This document shows positions 24,409 to 31,916 of a stretch of 55,916 nucleotides of DNA, one piece after another. The stretch's first letter is position 1. The number at the start of each line of letters is the position of its first letter. Source of the stretch: Pontibacillus marinus BH030004 = DSM 16465 (GTDB lineage Bacteria > Bacillota > Bacilli > Bacillales > BH030062); NCBI RefSeq assembly GCF_000425225.1, contig NZ_AULJ01000039.1, positions 1 to 55,916 on the forward strand, in the 5' to 3' direction. The notes below the pieces were generated by a model that was not told where the DNA came from, did not search any database, and saw nothing but the letters and a program-made list of their open reading frames with translations. The position numbers were made by a program, and so were the translations under genes.

Positions 24409-24501
24409 ATCATGACTGTGTGGATCTCTTATTCCATCTTAAAGTGCAAGGAAGAATAGCGACATTTGTCCCCACACATCTCAATACATGTGTGGTTTTT
24501 T
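24304..24501 (+). promoter_or_regulatory. Four-segment transcription attenuator of the ABC-F gene
   Basis: Segment 1 CACACAG (24304-24310, inside the leader), segment 2 CTGTGTGG (24416-24423), segment 3 CCACACAT (24472-24479) and segment 4 ATGTGTGG (24488-24495) are mutually complementary. Pairs 1:2 plus 3:4 give a terminator followed by six T; pairing 2:3 gives an antiterminator. A ribosome stalled early on the leader would cover segment 1 and favour read-through. Confidence 0.7.
24472..24501 (+). terminator. Attenuator terminator (first)
   Basis: CCACACAT (24472-24479) and ATGTGTGG (24488-24495) form an 8-bp stem with an 8-nt loop and are followed by TTTTTT. It lies in the 5' leader of the ABC-F gene. 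Confidence 0.85.
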
Positions 24502-24527
24502 ATTGGGGTGTTGTGTTCTTCCTTTTG

Positions 24528-24564
24528 AAGCCTGAGAAATCTAAGAGATTCTCAGGCTTTTTTT
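24528..24564 (+). terminator. Second leader terminator of the ABC-F gene
   Basis: AGCCTGAGAA and TTCTCAGGCT form a 10-bp stem with a 10-nt loop and seven T. I found no obvious antiterminator partner upstream. Tandem terminators would lower basal read-through. Confidence 0.85.
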
Positions 24565-24619
24565 ATGAACTAGGAAATTATGGAATTTGTGCCTTGTGTA
24601 TAGCTTTTTAATAAGCGTG

Positions 24620-24775
24620 GGGCCAAGTCCAGCTCCAGCGCCCAGCAACTAGTATGCTTCCCTCACCTCCGTAAGATAAGTCAACATCGAATCGCTTTGC
24701 TCTTCGTGTTTCCTTTATCTTACTGCGGCTCAGTCCAGCATATACGTTGCTACCCGGGCGCTTCCGCTTTAGTTT
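24620..24775. repeat. Interspersed palindromic repeat of the CCAGCTCCAGCGCC type
   Basis: A nested inverted repeat: AGCGCCCAGCAAC near the left end matches GTTGCTACCCGGGCGCT at the right end, and GTAAGATAA matches TTATCTTAC inside. The ends AGTCCAGCTCCAGCGCC and GGGCGCTTCCGCTTT recur, in my recollection, in many Bacillaceae intergenic regions. Here it occupies the 5' untranslated leader between the attenuator and the ABC-F ribosome-binding site, so it is transcribed. Confidence 0.75.
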
Positions 24776-24798
24776 TTTCATAACGGAGGTAACGATAT

Positions 24799-26670
24799 AT
24801 GTTAATTACATTAAAAGATATAAAGAAAATACTTGGTGGCGATCTATTATTTGAAAATCTAAATTTTGAAATACAACCTGGTGAGAAAATCGGATTGGTA
24901 GGTAGAAACGGTAGTGGAAAAACAACGATATTCAAGCTCATTAATCAAATTGAAACCCCTGACGATGGACAAGTATTTATAAAGAAGCAGGCCAACGTAG
25001 GATATTTAAGCCAAATTCCAGAAGGCGTTGCCGGAACTGTGCATGATTATCTGAAATCGGGTTTTTCAAGCTTAATGACCATTCAGGAAAAAATGAAAAG
25101 ATTAGAAACAGATATGCAGGATGAAAACAAAATGGAGCGTGCTATAGAGGAGTATGGGAAGCTTCAAGATGAGTTTATGCGACTTGGAGGATATGAAATT
25201 GAGTCACAAATCGAAAAAGTAGCTCATGGACTTCATTTAGAAGGTCTTCTTTTCTCTCCTTTTCAAAATTTAAGTGGCGGAGAAAAAACGAAAGCAGGCC
25301 TTGCAAGAATTTTATTAGAACAACCTGATGTATTGCTTTTGGATGAGCCAACGAACCATTTAGATTTACATGCTATTGAATGGTTAGAGAGTTATATTCA
25401 ACAATACGATGGAGCCGTTTGCATTATTTCCCATGATCGTCAGTTTCTCGATCAAACTGTTGAAAAAATTTATGACTTGGACCAAGGAGAAATTAATGTC
25501 TATATAGGTAATTTCACTTCGTATGTTAAAGAGAAAGAAGAGAGGTTGCTTGCTGAATTTAAGGCTTATCAAGAACAACAAAAAAAGATCAAGAAAATGA
25601 AAGAAGCCATCAAGCGCCTTAAAATATGGGCAAATCAGGCAAATCCACCAAGCGAAAAGCTGCATAAACGTGCCAGAAACATGGAAAGAGCACTAGAACG
25701 AATGGAAAAGCTTGATAAACCGAATCTTGATCCTCAAAAAATGGGGTTATCTTTTGATGCTGAAGATCGTACAGGGAAAGATGTCATCGTAGCAGAAAAT
25801 GTTACAAAATCTTATGGTGATACTCCTGTCTTACAAGGGCTTGAACTTCATCTTCGTTATCAAGAGAGACTTGCCATTGTTGGTAGAAATGGGAGCGGGA
25901 AATCAACCTTTCTTAAACTCATTATTGGCAGTGAACAGCCAGATGGTGGAGAAATATCTCTTGGAGCGCAGGTGTCTATCGGTTATCTTCCCCAAGAACC
26001 CTTGAAGCACGAAGACCCGGACATGCAAATGATTGAATACTTCCGAGAACATGTACGAGTAACAGAAGGTCAAGCAAGACAGATACTAGCTCGATTTATG
26101 TTTTTTGGATATGCTGTTTTTCAAAGAATCGGAATGCTTAGTGGTGGTGAACAAATGCGCCTGAAACTAGCGGTCTTTATGCATCAGAATATAAATCTAC
26201 TGATTCTTGATGAACCAACCAATCACTTAGATATTGATTCCCAGGAAGTCTTAGAGGAAGCGATTGAAAACTTTAATGGGACTGTGTTAGGGGTATCCCA
26301 CGACCGTTACTTCCTTAATAGTTGCTTTACAGAAACAGCCTTTTTGCATGAGGGAGTGCTACATCGCTACCCAAGAAGATATGAAGAAGCTCGTCTAAAA
26401 TGGCAAGATCAGTTAGATGCCATGAAAACGAAAGAAGAACATGTAATGAAATCTAAAAAGCCGGTGAGCAACATATCACAATCAAATAAGGGCAATGTTC
26501 ACTTAGAAAAAGAGATTGAAGAAAAAGAACAACAGTTACAAAAGATAGAGGAGGAAATGGAAAAAGCCGATACTACAGAGGAGTTAATAGAGCTTCAACA
26601 AGCAAAGGAGAAAGCAGAAGCGGAACTTGAAAGTTATTATGATGCATGGATTGCAGAAAAGGATGAATAA
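24799..26670 (+). CDS. ABC-F family ATPase, putative ribosome-protection protein
   Basis: A 623-aa soluble protein with two ABC cassettes and no membrane domain. Cassette 1: GLVGRNGSGKTT near residue 32, signature NLSGGEKTKAGLARI, Walker B LLLDEPTNHLDLHA. Cassette 2: VGRNGSGKSTF, signature MLSGGEQMRLKLAVF, LILDEPTNHLDID. The interdomain linker (about 235-310) is long, helical and basic (RLKIWANQANPPSEKLHKRARN), as in ribosome-binding ABC-F proteins. A coiled-coil tail (about 545-623) resembles Uup/YfmR-type extensions. The leader peptide and attenuator favour a drug-inducible resistance factor over a housekeeping translation factor. GGAGGTAA precedes ATG 24799. Confidence 0.87.
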   Translation: MLITLKDIKKILGGDLLFENLNFEIQPGEKIGLVGRNGSGKTTIFKLINQIETPDDGQVFIKKQANVGYLSQIPEGVAGTVHDYLKSGFSSLMTIQEKMKRLETDMQDENKMERAIEEYGKLQDEFMRLGGYEIESQIEKVAHGLHLEGLLFSPFQNLSGGEKTKAGLARILLEQPDVLLLDEPTNHLDLHAIEWLESYIQQYDGAVCIISHDRQFLDQTVEKIYDLDQGEINVYIGNFTSYVKEKEERLLAEFKAYQEQQKKIKKMKEAIKRLKIWANQANPPSEKLHKRARNMERALERMEKLDKPNLDPQKMGLSFDAEDRTGKDVIVAENVTKSYGDTPVLQGLELHLRYQERLAIVGRNGSGKSTFLKLIIGSEQPDGGEISLGAQVSIGYLPQEPLKHEDPDMQMIEYFREHVRVTEGQARQILARFMFFGYAVFQRIGMLSGGEQMRLKLAVFMHQNINLLILDEPTNHLDIDSQEVLEEAIENFNGTVLGVSHDRYFLNSCFTETAFLHEGVLHRYPRRYEEARLKWQDQLDAMKTKEEHVMKSKKPVSNISQSNKGNVHLEKEIEEKEQQLQKIEEEMEKADTTEELIELQQAKEKAEAELESYYDAWIAEKDE

Positions 26671-26681
26671 GTGTCATTTGC

Positions 26682-26714
26682 AAAAGGCTGCCCAACAAAA
26701 GGCAGCCTTTTTTA
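26682..26714 (+). terminator. Terminator of the ABC-F gene
   Basis: AAAAGGCTGCC pairs with GGCAGCCTTTT, with an 8-nt loop and a T run. It also has an A run on the left and could serve the convergent gene. Confidence 0.9.
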
Positions 26715-26721
26715 ATAAATT

Positions 26722-27819
26722 TTAAGAAATCGTAACCTTCTTATCCTCATCATGCTTATGCGATCTATAGAAATGAATGAGTTGTGGAATCACTGTTTCA
26801 AAATCAGGGCATTCAATTTCGGTGCCTCTTAATGCACTTGTAGCTAGACTGGTATCATAGTGAGAATTATATATGAAGTATGGGATCGTTTGTTTTTGGA
26901 TATTTAACCATCTTCGAACTGGAAGAAGGTTTAAAGGAAGTTTAGCTGCATGGAGAGGGATTCTGTAAGAAGGTGTTTTCCCTAACAATGCTTCCATTAA
27001 CATACGATAGACTTCATGACTTTGATACGGGTTAGGGTCAGTCAGATGATAAGTTTGTCCAATGGAATTCGTGTGATGACTCAAAAAGACAGATGCGCGA
27101 ATGACATAATCAACTGGAACAAAGTTTGCTTCTGCATACCCTTTGCCGAAGTAAGGGATAGTGGGTAGAAAATGTAGGCGATCAAATAGATTCAATATAA
27201 AATAGGGTCCATCAAACTTCGATGTTTTCCCAGTTTGGGAATCCCCTACCACGATGCCAGGTCGGATAATTGTAACTGGTAATTTTCCTTTAAGGTCATG
27301 AACTAGAAGCTCAGCTTTGTATTTTGTTGACTCATAATGGTTTTTAAATCCTTGGCCATGTTTCAAGTCTGTTTCTTTAATGGTTCCAGTACGTTTTCCT
27401 GATACATACGCCGTACTAAAGTACGTATATCGTTCTAAATACTTAGCCTTCAATAGCCATTCATTTACATGTTTTGTTCCAAGGACATTAACGTTGTATG
27501 CAGGTTCATATGGTACGGAAAGGTCATAGATTGCAGCTAAATGATAGGCGTGTGTAATGGAATTTAGCAATGTTTCAGAAGTCGAATCCGCTAAGTTTAA
27601 GTTTTCCTTAGTGATATCACCTTCAATGAGCTCAAATAGGTGGTTTGAAATATCGAGTTCTTCACATAGTTCATGGATCTTACATTGGGCCATTGTGCGG
27701 GTGGATGGAAGGATGAATAAATAAATTTTTTCTATTGGAAATTCTTCATGAACAATTTGCTTGATTAGGTGACTTGTTAAAAATCCAGGGAATCCAGTAA
27801 AAAAGTAAACATGACTCAT
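26722..27819 (-). CDS. Extended SDR, thioester-reductase/NAD_binding_4-like
   Basis: A 365-aa Rossmann-fold protein of the extended SDR group. TGFPGFLTSHLIKQI is the nucleotide loop (TGFxGF), ITHAYHLAAIYDL follows beta-4, the catalytic pair is HYESTKYKAE (Tyr-Lys), and TIIRPGIVVGDSQTGKT and FVPVDYV fit the male-sterility/carboxylic-acid-reductase branch. It may reduce an acyl thioester or modify a lipid precursor; no carrier protein or ligase is adjacent. ATG 27819 follows AAAGGGG at 10 nt. It is divergent from the YhfK-like gene. Confidence 0.75.
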   Translation of the reverse strand: MSHVYFFTGFPGFLTSHLIKQIVHEEFPIEKIYLFILPSTRTMAQCKIHELCEELDISNHLFELIEGDITKENLNLADSTSETLLNSITHAYHLAAIYDLSVPYEPAYNVNVLGTKHVNEWLLKAKYLERYTYFSTAYVSGKRTGTIKETDLKHGQGFKNHYESTKYKAELLVHDLKGKLPVTIIRPGIVVGDSQTGKTSKFDGPYFILNLFDRLHFLPTIPYFGKGYAEANFVPVDYVIRASVFLSHHTNSIGQTYHLTDPNPYQSHEVYRMLMEALLGKTPSYRIPLHAAKLPLNLLPVRRWLNIQKQTIPYFIYNSHYDTSLATSALRGTEIECPDFETVIPQLIHFYRSHKHDEDKKVTIS

Positions 27820-27927
27820 GTAAACGTAACCCCTTTGGAAGAATTCTTAATGTGTAGTTTTTCGCTACTTTTTTCCAGAATCCTTCTTTTAATAAAAGAA
27901 TTTTTAGTGGAACGAAATGTTTCTCTC

Positions 27928-27952
27928 GTTTAGGTATTGCTAAATCGGGAAC
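27928..27952 (+). promoter_or_regulatory. Possible sigma-B promoter of the YhfK-like gene
   Basis: GTTTAG (27928-27933), 13 nt, GGGAAC (27947-27952). The -10 deviates from GGGTAT, so this is weaker than the other sigma-B sites of the window. Confidence 0.4.
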
Positions 27953-27982
27953 AATGATTGCAATAAAGGAGGAATCTGGATA

Positions 27983-28609
27983 ATGAAAGTACTTGTTATT
28001 GGAGCAAATGGACAAGTTGGTAAACATGTCATTGATAAATTAATAGATAACAATCATGAAGCGATTGCGATGATTAGAAATACAGATCAAATTCCATATT
28101 TTGAAGAACGAGGTGCCAGTACGGTAATTGCTGATTTGGAAAAGGATTTTAAGCATGCTTTTTATGGAGTGGATGCTGTTATTTTCGCAGCCGGATCAGG
28201 TCCGCATACTAGTGCTGATAAAACCATTATGATCGACCAAGAGGGTGCTATCAAATCAATGAAAATTGCTGAGAACTTTGGTATTAAACGGTTTGTGATG
28301 CTTAGTTCAATGGCAGCTAACCGACCAGAAATTGGTCCAGAAACATTGAGGCATTATCTATATGCTAAGGGTAGAGCTGACGCATATCTACGTGGTACAA
28401 CACTTGATTATACAATCGTAAGACCTGGTGGTTTAACGAATGACAAAGGGACTGGAAATATTAAGATCAATGAACACTTAAATGAATTCGGTTCAATCCC
28501 TAGGGAAGATGTTGCACAAGTACTTGTCCAAACGTTACAATCACCCCAGACGGTTAAACAAAGCTATGATTTGGTAAGTGGAAGCACTAAAATTGATCAA
28601 GCTCTTTAA
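27983..28609 (+). CDS. NAD(P)-binding SDR-like protein, YhfK-like
   Basis: A 208-aa atypical SDR. The N-terminal VLVIGANGQVGKHVIDKL loop binds NAD(P); AVIFAAGSGPHTSADKT and RFVMLSSMAA follow, then the Tyr-Lys pair in HYLYAKGRAD and TIVRPGGLTND. This arrangement matches the NAD(P)H-binding family of B. subtilis YhfK. The substrate is unknown; such proteins often act in stress responses. ATG 27983 follows AAAGGAGGA. It is monocistronic, with a possible sigma-B promoter upstream. Confidence 0.8.
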   Translation: MKVLVIGANGQVGKHVIDKLIDNNHEAIAMIRNTDQIPYFEERGASTVIADLEKDFKHAFYGVDAVIFAAGSGPHTSADKTIMIDQEGAIKSMKIAENFGIKRFVMLSSMAANRPEIGPETLRHYLYAKGRADAYLRGTTLDYTIVRPGGLTNDKGTGNIKINEHLNEFGSIPREDVAQVLVQTLQSPQTVKQSYDLVSGSTKIDQAL

Positions 28610-28679
28610 AAGTAGCCGGTCGGATCTAGTTCTTTTTTCTCAACCCTTCTTAAGTTTTGAATAATTTTTAAAAGAATAT

Positions 28680-28705
28680 GTTTAACATGTATATTTCAAG
28701 GGTAA
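28680..28705 (+). promoter_or_regulatory. Sigma-B-type promoter of the glutaredoxin-like gene
   Basis: GTTTAA (28680-28685) and GGGTAA (28700-28705) are exactly 14 nt apart. The leader to the start codon is about 75 nt. Confidence 0.65.
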
Positions 28706-28785
28706 GAGAAAAATACATTTATGAACGTTTTTAGGATATGTGAAAATTTAAGGGTAAAGAACTAAAAAGTTTGGGGGATTCATCT

Positions 28786-29064
28786 ATGAGTAAACCAAAT
28801 GTAGTCGTGTACACAAGTGATGGATGCCATTATTGTGAACGTGTATTAAATCATCTAAATGAGTGGGACATTGACTATACAGAAAAAAATATCTCTCAGA
28901 ATGATGCTTATTACAAGGAAATGCGTGAAAATAGAGTTTATGGAACACCGGTAACCTTTATAGATGGTGAAAAGTTATTAGGGTTCCAGAAACGTAAGTT
29001 CAAAAAGTTATTAGGTATTGATGAAGTGTCAACTTATATTAGACAACGAAATTTAAGTTATTAG
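28786..29064 (+). CDS. Glutaredoxin-like thiol oxidoreductase
   Basis: A protein of about 92 aa with the thioredoxin fold. The active site is CHYC in VVVYTSDGCHYCERVL, the cis-proline lies in YGTPVTFIDG, and LLGFQKRKFKKLLG ends the fold. Dithiol glutaredoxins of low-G+C Gram-positives may act as bacilliredoxin-like or NrdH-like reductants. Start ATG 28786 follows GGGGGA at 7 nt; a TTG five codons upstream overlaps that site. A sigma-B-type promoter precedes it, consistent with oxidative or general stress induction. Confidence 0.82.
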   Translation: MSKPNVVVYTSDGCHYCERVLNHLNEWDIDYTEKNISQNDAYYKEMRENRVYGTPVTFIDGEKLLGFQKRKFKKLLGIDEVSTYIRQRNLSY

Positions 29065-29065
29065 T

Positions 29066-29095
29066 AAAAGGAGGAGGACAACCTCCTTTTTTTTT
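29066..29095 (+). terminator. Terminator of the glutaredoxin-like gene
   Basis: AAAGGAGG and CCTCCTTT form an 8-bp stem with a short loop followed by a run of T. Confidence 0.88.
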
Positions 29096-29110
29096 ATTGC
29101 TTCTTATTTC

Positions 29111-29138
29111 ACTTTCTCATACACATTTACATATTCTA
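29111..29138 (+). promoter_or_regulatory. Possible sigma-K-type sporulation promoter of yppG
   Basis: CATATTCTA (29130-29138) fits the sigma-K -10 pattern CATANNNTA, with AC 17 nt upstream. The motif is short and could be chance, but yppG-like genes are restricted to spore formers. Confidence 0.3.
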
Positions 29139-29172
29139 TAGGTAGATAACCATTAATCGCTAGGAGGTGCCT

Positions 29173-29583
29173 ATGGATATGTATAATCAATATCCGCAAC
29201 CACCGTTTGGGCCGCGGCCGATGCAAGCCACTTATCCAAATCAAAACCCATTTCCAGGATTTCAAAGTGTTCCAAACCAAATGAATATGATGCAACCTCA
29301 ACCTGCTGAACAACAAGATATGAAGCCACCGATCTTTCAAAGTCCCTATGAACAATTTGCAAAGCCCCCGCAGCCGAATCAATGGAACCCTTATTATTCA
29401 TTAGAACAGCAATTCCCTCAGTATGGACAAATGCAAGGCCCAAAAGGGTTTATGCACTACTTTCAGGATAAGAACGGTCAGTTAGATCTTGATAAAATGC
29501 TCTCTACTATGGGGCAAATGGCCAATACAGCTAACCAATTCAGTCCACTTGTGAAGAGTCTTGGATCTTTATTTACACGTTAA
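29173..29583 (+). CDS. YppG-like protein
   Basis: A 136-aa protein. The first two thirds are Pro/Gln/Asn/Tyr-rich and probably disordered (YPQPPFGPRP, QMNMMQPQPAEQQ). The conserved C-terminal block GPKGFMHYFQDKNGQLDLDKMLSTMGQMANTA is diagnostic of the YppG family of Bacillaceae. Low-complexity Pro/Gln-rich sequence suggests a spore coat or surface role, which is not proven. ATG 29173 has GGAGG 5 nt upstream, rather than GTG 29167, which overlaps it. It is a single gene followed by a possible structured RNA. Confidence 0.7.
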   Translation: MDMYNQYPQPPFGPRPMQATYPNQNPFPGFQSVPNQMNMMQPQPAEQQDMKPPIFQSPYEQFAKPPQPNQWNPYYSLEQQFPQYGQMQGPKGFMHYFQDKNGQLDLDKMLSTMGQMANTANQFSPLVKSLGSLFTR

Positions 29584-29640
29584 GAAGTATAAAATTTTAG
29601 CAATGGAGAAATTCGACGTAGTGAAAATTTTGAGAGAATG

Positions 29641-29773
29641 AAGTATAAGTGCAACTAAGCCTCTGTCTACGCCTTGGTTCGGGGGGGGGACCAAGAAATC
29701 CTTTGGGTCATGATTATATTCCCATTAATCGCCGCAGTATTTTAATTGCTATCACCTAAGCCGTCTTATACTG
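29641..29773 (+). ncRNA. Possible structured RNA (unidentified)
   Basis: AGTATAAG (29642-29649) pairs perfectly with CTTATACT (29765-29772), closing a 115-nt interior. Inside lies a hairpin CTTGGT / ACCAAG with a G-rich loop (about 29673-29694) and TTTGGG...TCCCA further on. No open frame with a ribosome-binding site covers it. The transcript would end at the terminator at 29786. I do not recognise the family; 6S RNA was considered but the length is short and no diagnostic match was seen. Confidence 0.35.
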
Positions 29774-29785
29774 CAAAATAGCACT

Positions 29786-29815
29786 AAAAAAGCTCAGACC
29801 TAGGTCTGAGCTTTT
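29786..29815. terminator. Bidirectional terminator
   Basis: AAAAGCTCAGACC and GGTCTGAGCTTTT form a 13-bp perfect palindrome with a 2-nt centre, flanked by A and T runs. It serves the region after yppG and the convergent degV-like gene. Confidence 0.88.
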
Positions 29816-29817
29816 GA

Positions 29818-30672
29818 TTAGTCTCTAAAGAACGAAATCACATAACCACCTTCGCCGGCGTGTGTTGCGATTAGTGGGCCCATTTCGGTTAAAATGGAAT
29901 CTTTAAAGGCATAACGATCTTTGATTTCATGGATGAAGCTTTTTGCTTTTTCTTCAGTAGTACTATAGGAAACCGCAATAACTTTGTCCTCGAAATTTTT
30001 CGTGTATTCACCGATCTGCTCTAAGAAACGGCGCAGTGCTTTTTTGTTTCCTCGAACTTTTTCAGCAACTTCAATTGTCCCAATATCACTCTTTTTCATC
30101 AGAATCTTAATGTTTAACGTCTTAGCAATAGTCCCTTTAAAACGATCAAGACGTCCACCTTTGATAAGGTTTTCAACCGTTCTTAAGAAAATAAGAGTTG
30201 CTGTTTGCTCGATGCGCTCTTCCATGTGATTAACAAGAGCATCAAACTCCATACCTTCTTCAACACATCTACCTGCTTCATTCACTAAGAGCGTCATACC
30301 AGAAGTAGCTGTCTTCGTATTTAGAACCACAATATTTCTTGATGGTTCTTCTTCTAGAAGCATATTCTTTCCAGCAACAGCATTATCATGAGTTGTACTT
30401 AGCTCTTGGGAAAGAGAAAGCATTAGAATAGGAACTTCTGGGTCCACTTCTTTATAAGCCTCGTAAAAGGCATATGGAGCTGGAGCGGATGTTGTAGGGA
30501 GCTCTTCAGAACCTTTCATTTTTTCGTAAAATGTAGGAATGTCGATATCCACACCGCTTTGAAATTGCTCGTCTCCGAAGTGAACATTTAAAGGAACAAT
30601 CTTAATATTATAGCGTTCGACAAGGTCTTTAGTAAGGTCAGCGCCACTGTCTGTCATGATTTTAATCTGCAT
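29818..30672 (-). CDS. DegV family fatty-acid-binding protein
   Basis: A 284-aa cytosolic protein of the DegV/FakB superfamily: IMTDSGADLTKDLVERYNIKIVPLNVHF at the N-terminus, TTSAPAP near residue 62, LSQELSTTHDNA, and GRLDRFKGTIAKTLNIKI. These proteins bind a single long-chain fatty acid, and FakB members present it to FakA kinase. Terminal TEMGPLIATHAGEGGYVISFF matches the family end. ATG 30672 follows AGGTGAT. It is transcribed alone on the minus strand. The ligand is not predictable. Confidence 0.88.
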   Translation of the reverse strand: MQIKIMTDSGADLTKDLVERYNIKIVPLNVHFGDEQFQSGVDIDIPTFYEKMKGSEELPTTSAPAPYAFYEAYKEVDPEVPILMLSLSQELSTTHDNAVAGKNMLLEEEPSRNIVVLNTKTATSGMTLLVNEAGRCVEEGMEFDALVNHMEERIEQTATLIFLRTVENLIKGGRLDRFKGTIAKTLNIKILMKKSDIGTIEVAEKVRGNKKALRRFLEQIGEYTKNFEDKVIAVSYSTTEEKAKSFIHEIKDRYAFKDSILTEMGPLIATHAGEGGYVISFFRD

Positions 30673-30720
30673 TGATCATCACCTGCTTTTTATTAAATTA
30701 GATAATAGCCTAAAGCTGCT

Positions 30721-31632
30721 TTACGTTTCAGTAGAATGCGTAATTTTAGGCTTTTGTTTTTTTGTAGTACTTATGATAAATAGGCTTAAACCTAATATAA
30801 CGATCGAGCCTCCGAGCCATTGGGACCAAGTAATCATTTCCCCTAAAACAAAATAGGCCAAGATAGAAGCTCCAACTGGCTCAAATACAATACTCATGGA
30901 TATGGTGGATGTACTTACCCATTTTAAGGCCCAGTTAAATAATGTATGTCCAAAAAATGTTGGTATGATGGCAAGTGCTAAAAATACCCACCAATGATCA
31001 GCTGGATACCCTATAAAAGGCTGTTGCAGAACGAGATTATACAATATTAATGTTAGGGAGCTGATCCCATAAACTACAAATGTATAAGTCATTAAATGGA
31101 GTCGTTTTCGAACATTTTGTCCCAATAAAAAATAACCTGTTACCATTATAGCACCGAATAGAGCTAAAATATCCCCCCATAAAGCTAACCCGCTTATTTG
31201 AAAGTCACCCCAACTGATGATGACACTTCCTGTTAAAGCGATTGTCATACTTAGTACGGCTCCAATTGTAAATTTCTCCTTAAAGAAAATAAATGTTCCT
31301 AGAAATGCGAAGATGGGTTGCAATGTAACTAAGACAACTGAGCTTGCGACAGATGTATAGTTTAGTGACTCGAACCACAAAATAAAGTGGAAGGCGAGAA
31401 AAACCCCTGATATTGAGGCGAGCATCCAGTCTCGCTTTGAAATGGACTTAAACTCATGCAAGTGTTTAGTCAGCACATAAGGAGCCATAATAAGAACAGC
31501 AAAAAGTAAACGATAATTTGCAATGATAGAGGCTGGTGCAGATTCGGCTAGTTTAACAAGTACGGCAGCAGTGGATACGGAAAGCACCCCAATAACTACA
31601 GCAACATAAGGGTTGAATGGCGGTTTTTCCAC
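30721..31632 (-). CDS. EamA/DMT family transporter
   Basis: A 303-aa integral membrane protein with ten predicted helices in two EamA halves (about 10-145 and 155-290). AESAPASIIANYRLLFAVLIMAP ends the first helix pair and EPVGASILAYFVLGEMITWSQWLGGSIVILGL the second half, as in drug/metabolite exporters (YdcZ/RhaT-like). The frame is open upstream to 31929, but those 99 codons are not transporter-like; GTG 31632 has TTTGGAG at about 10 nt and gives the usual family length. The substrate is unknown. It is divergent from cshA. Confidence 0.8.
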   Translation of the reverse strand: MEKPPFNPYVAVVIGVLSVSTAAVLVKLAESAPASIIANYRLLFAVLIMAPYVLTKHLHEFKSISKRDWMLASISGVFLAFHFILWFESLNYTSVASSVVLVTLQPIFAFLGTFIFFKEKFTIGAVLSMTIALTGSVIISWGDFQISGLALWGDILALFGAIMVTGYFLLGQNVRKRLHLMTYTFVVYGISSLTLILYNLVLQQPFIGYPADHWWVFLALAIIPTFFGHTLFNWALKWVSTSTISMSIVFEPVGASILAYFVLGEMITWSQWLGGSIVILGLSLFIISTTKKQKPKITHSTET

Positions 31633-31741
31633 TAGAGACCAACTCCAAACTTTAGCAAATTCTTCAATGATAAATGGTAATATAAGATCATTATATCCTC
31701 TATTTACCAAGGTGTAGACTACACTTTTTTTCATTTTATCA

Positions 31742-31770
31742 TTGATAGAAAAGAAAATGTACTTTAAACT
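31742..31770 (+). promoter_or_regulatory. Probable sigma-A promoter of cshA
   Basis: TTGATA (31742-31747), 17 nt, TAAACT (31765-31770). It implies a 5' leader of about 140 nt, which contains a terminator-like hairpin. Confidence 0.5.
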
Positions 31771-31830
31771 AGGGTGAATTGCCGAACTTACTATGATGTG
31801 GTAAGATGGTATTAAATCATTCTCGTACCG

Positions 31831-31864
31831 AAAGCCCTCTTCCAACTGTGAGGATGGCTTTTTT
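31831..31864 (+). terminator. Terminator-like hairpin in the cshA leader
   Basis: AAAGCC (31831-31836) pairs with GGCTTT (31856-31861), with an inner TCC/GGA or CTC/GAG pairing, followed by TTTTT. It lies between the cshA promoter and start codon, with another small stem (CTTAC/GTAAG) just upstream, so it may be an attenuator. Confidence 0.6.
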
Positions 31865-31916
31865 ACGTGGTTTTCTTTGGTTGTAAAGAAGACAATAAAG
31901 GAGTAGAAATAATAAA

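Noticed and set aside
24420-24611. 63-codon frame between leader peptide and ABC-F gene
   Set aside because: It runs through both leader terminators and has no ribosome-binding site; it is a translation of the attenuator region.
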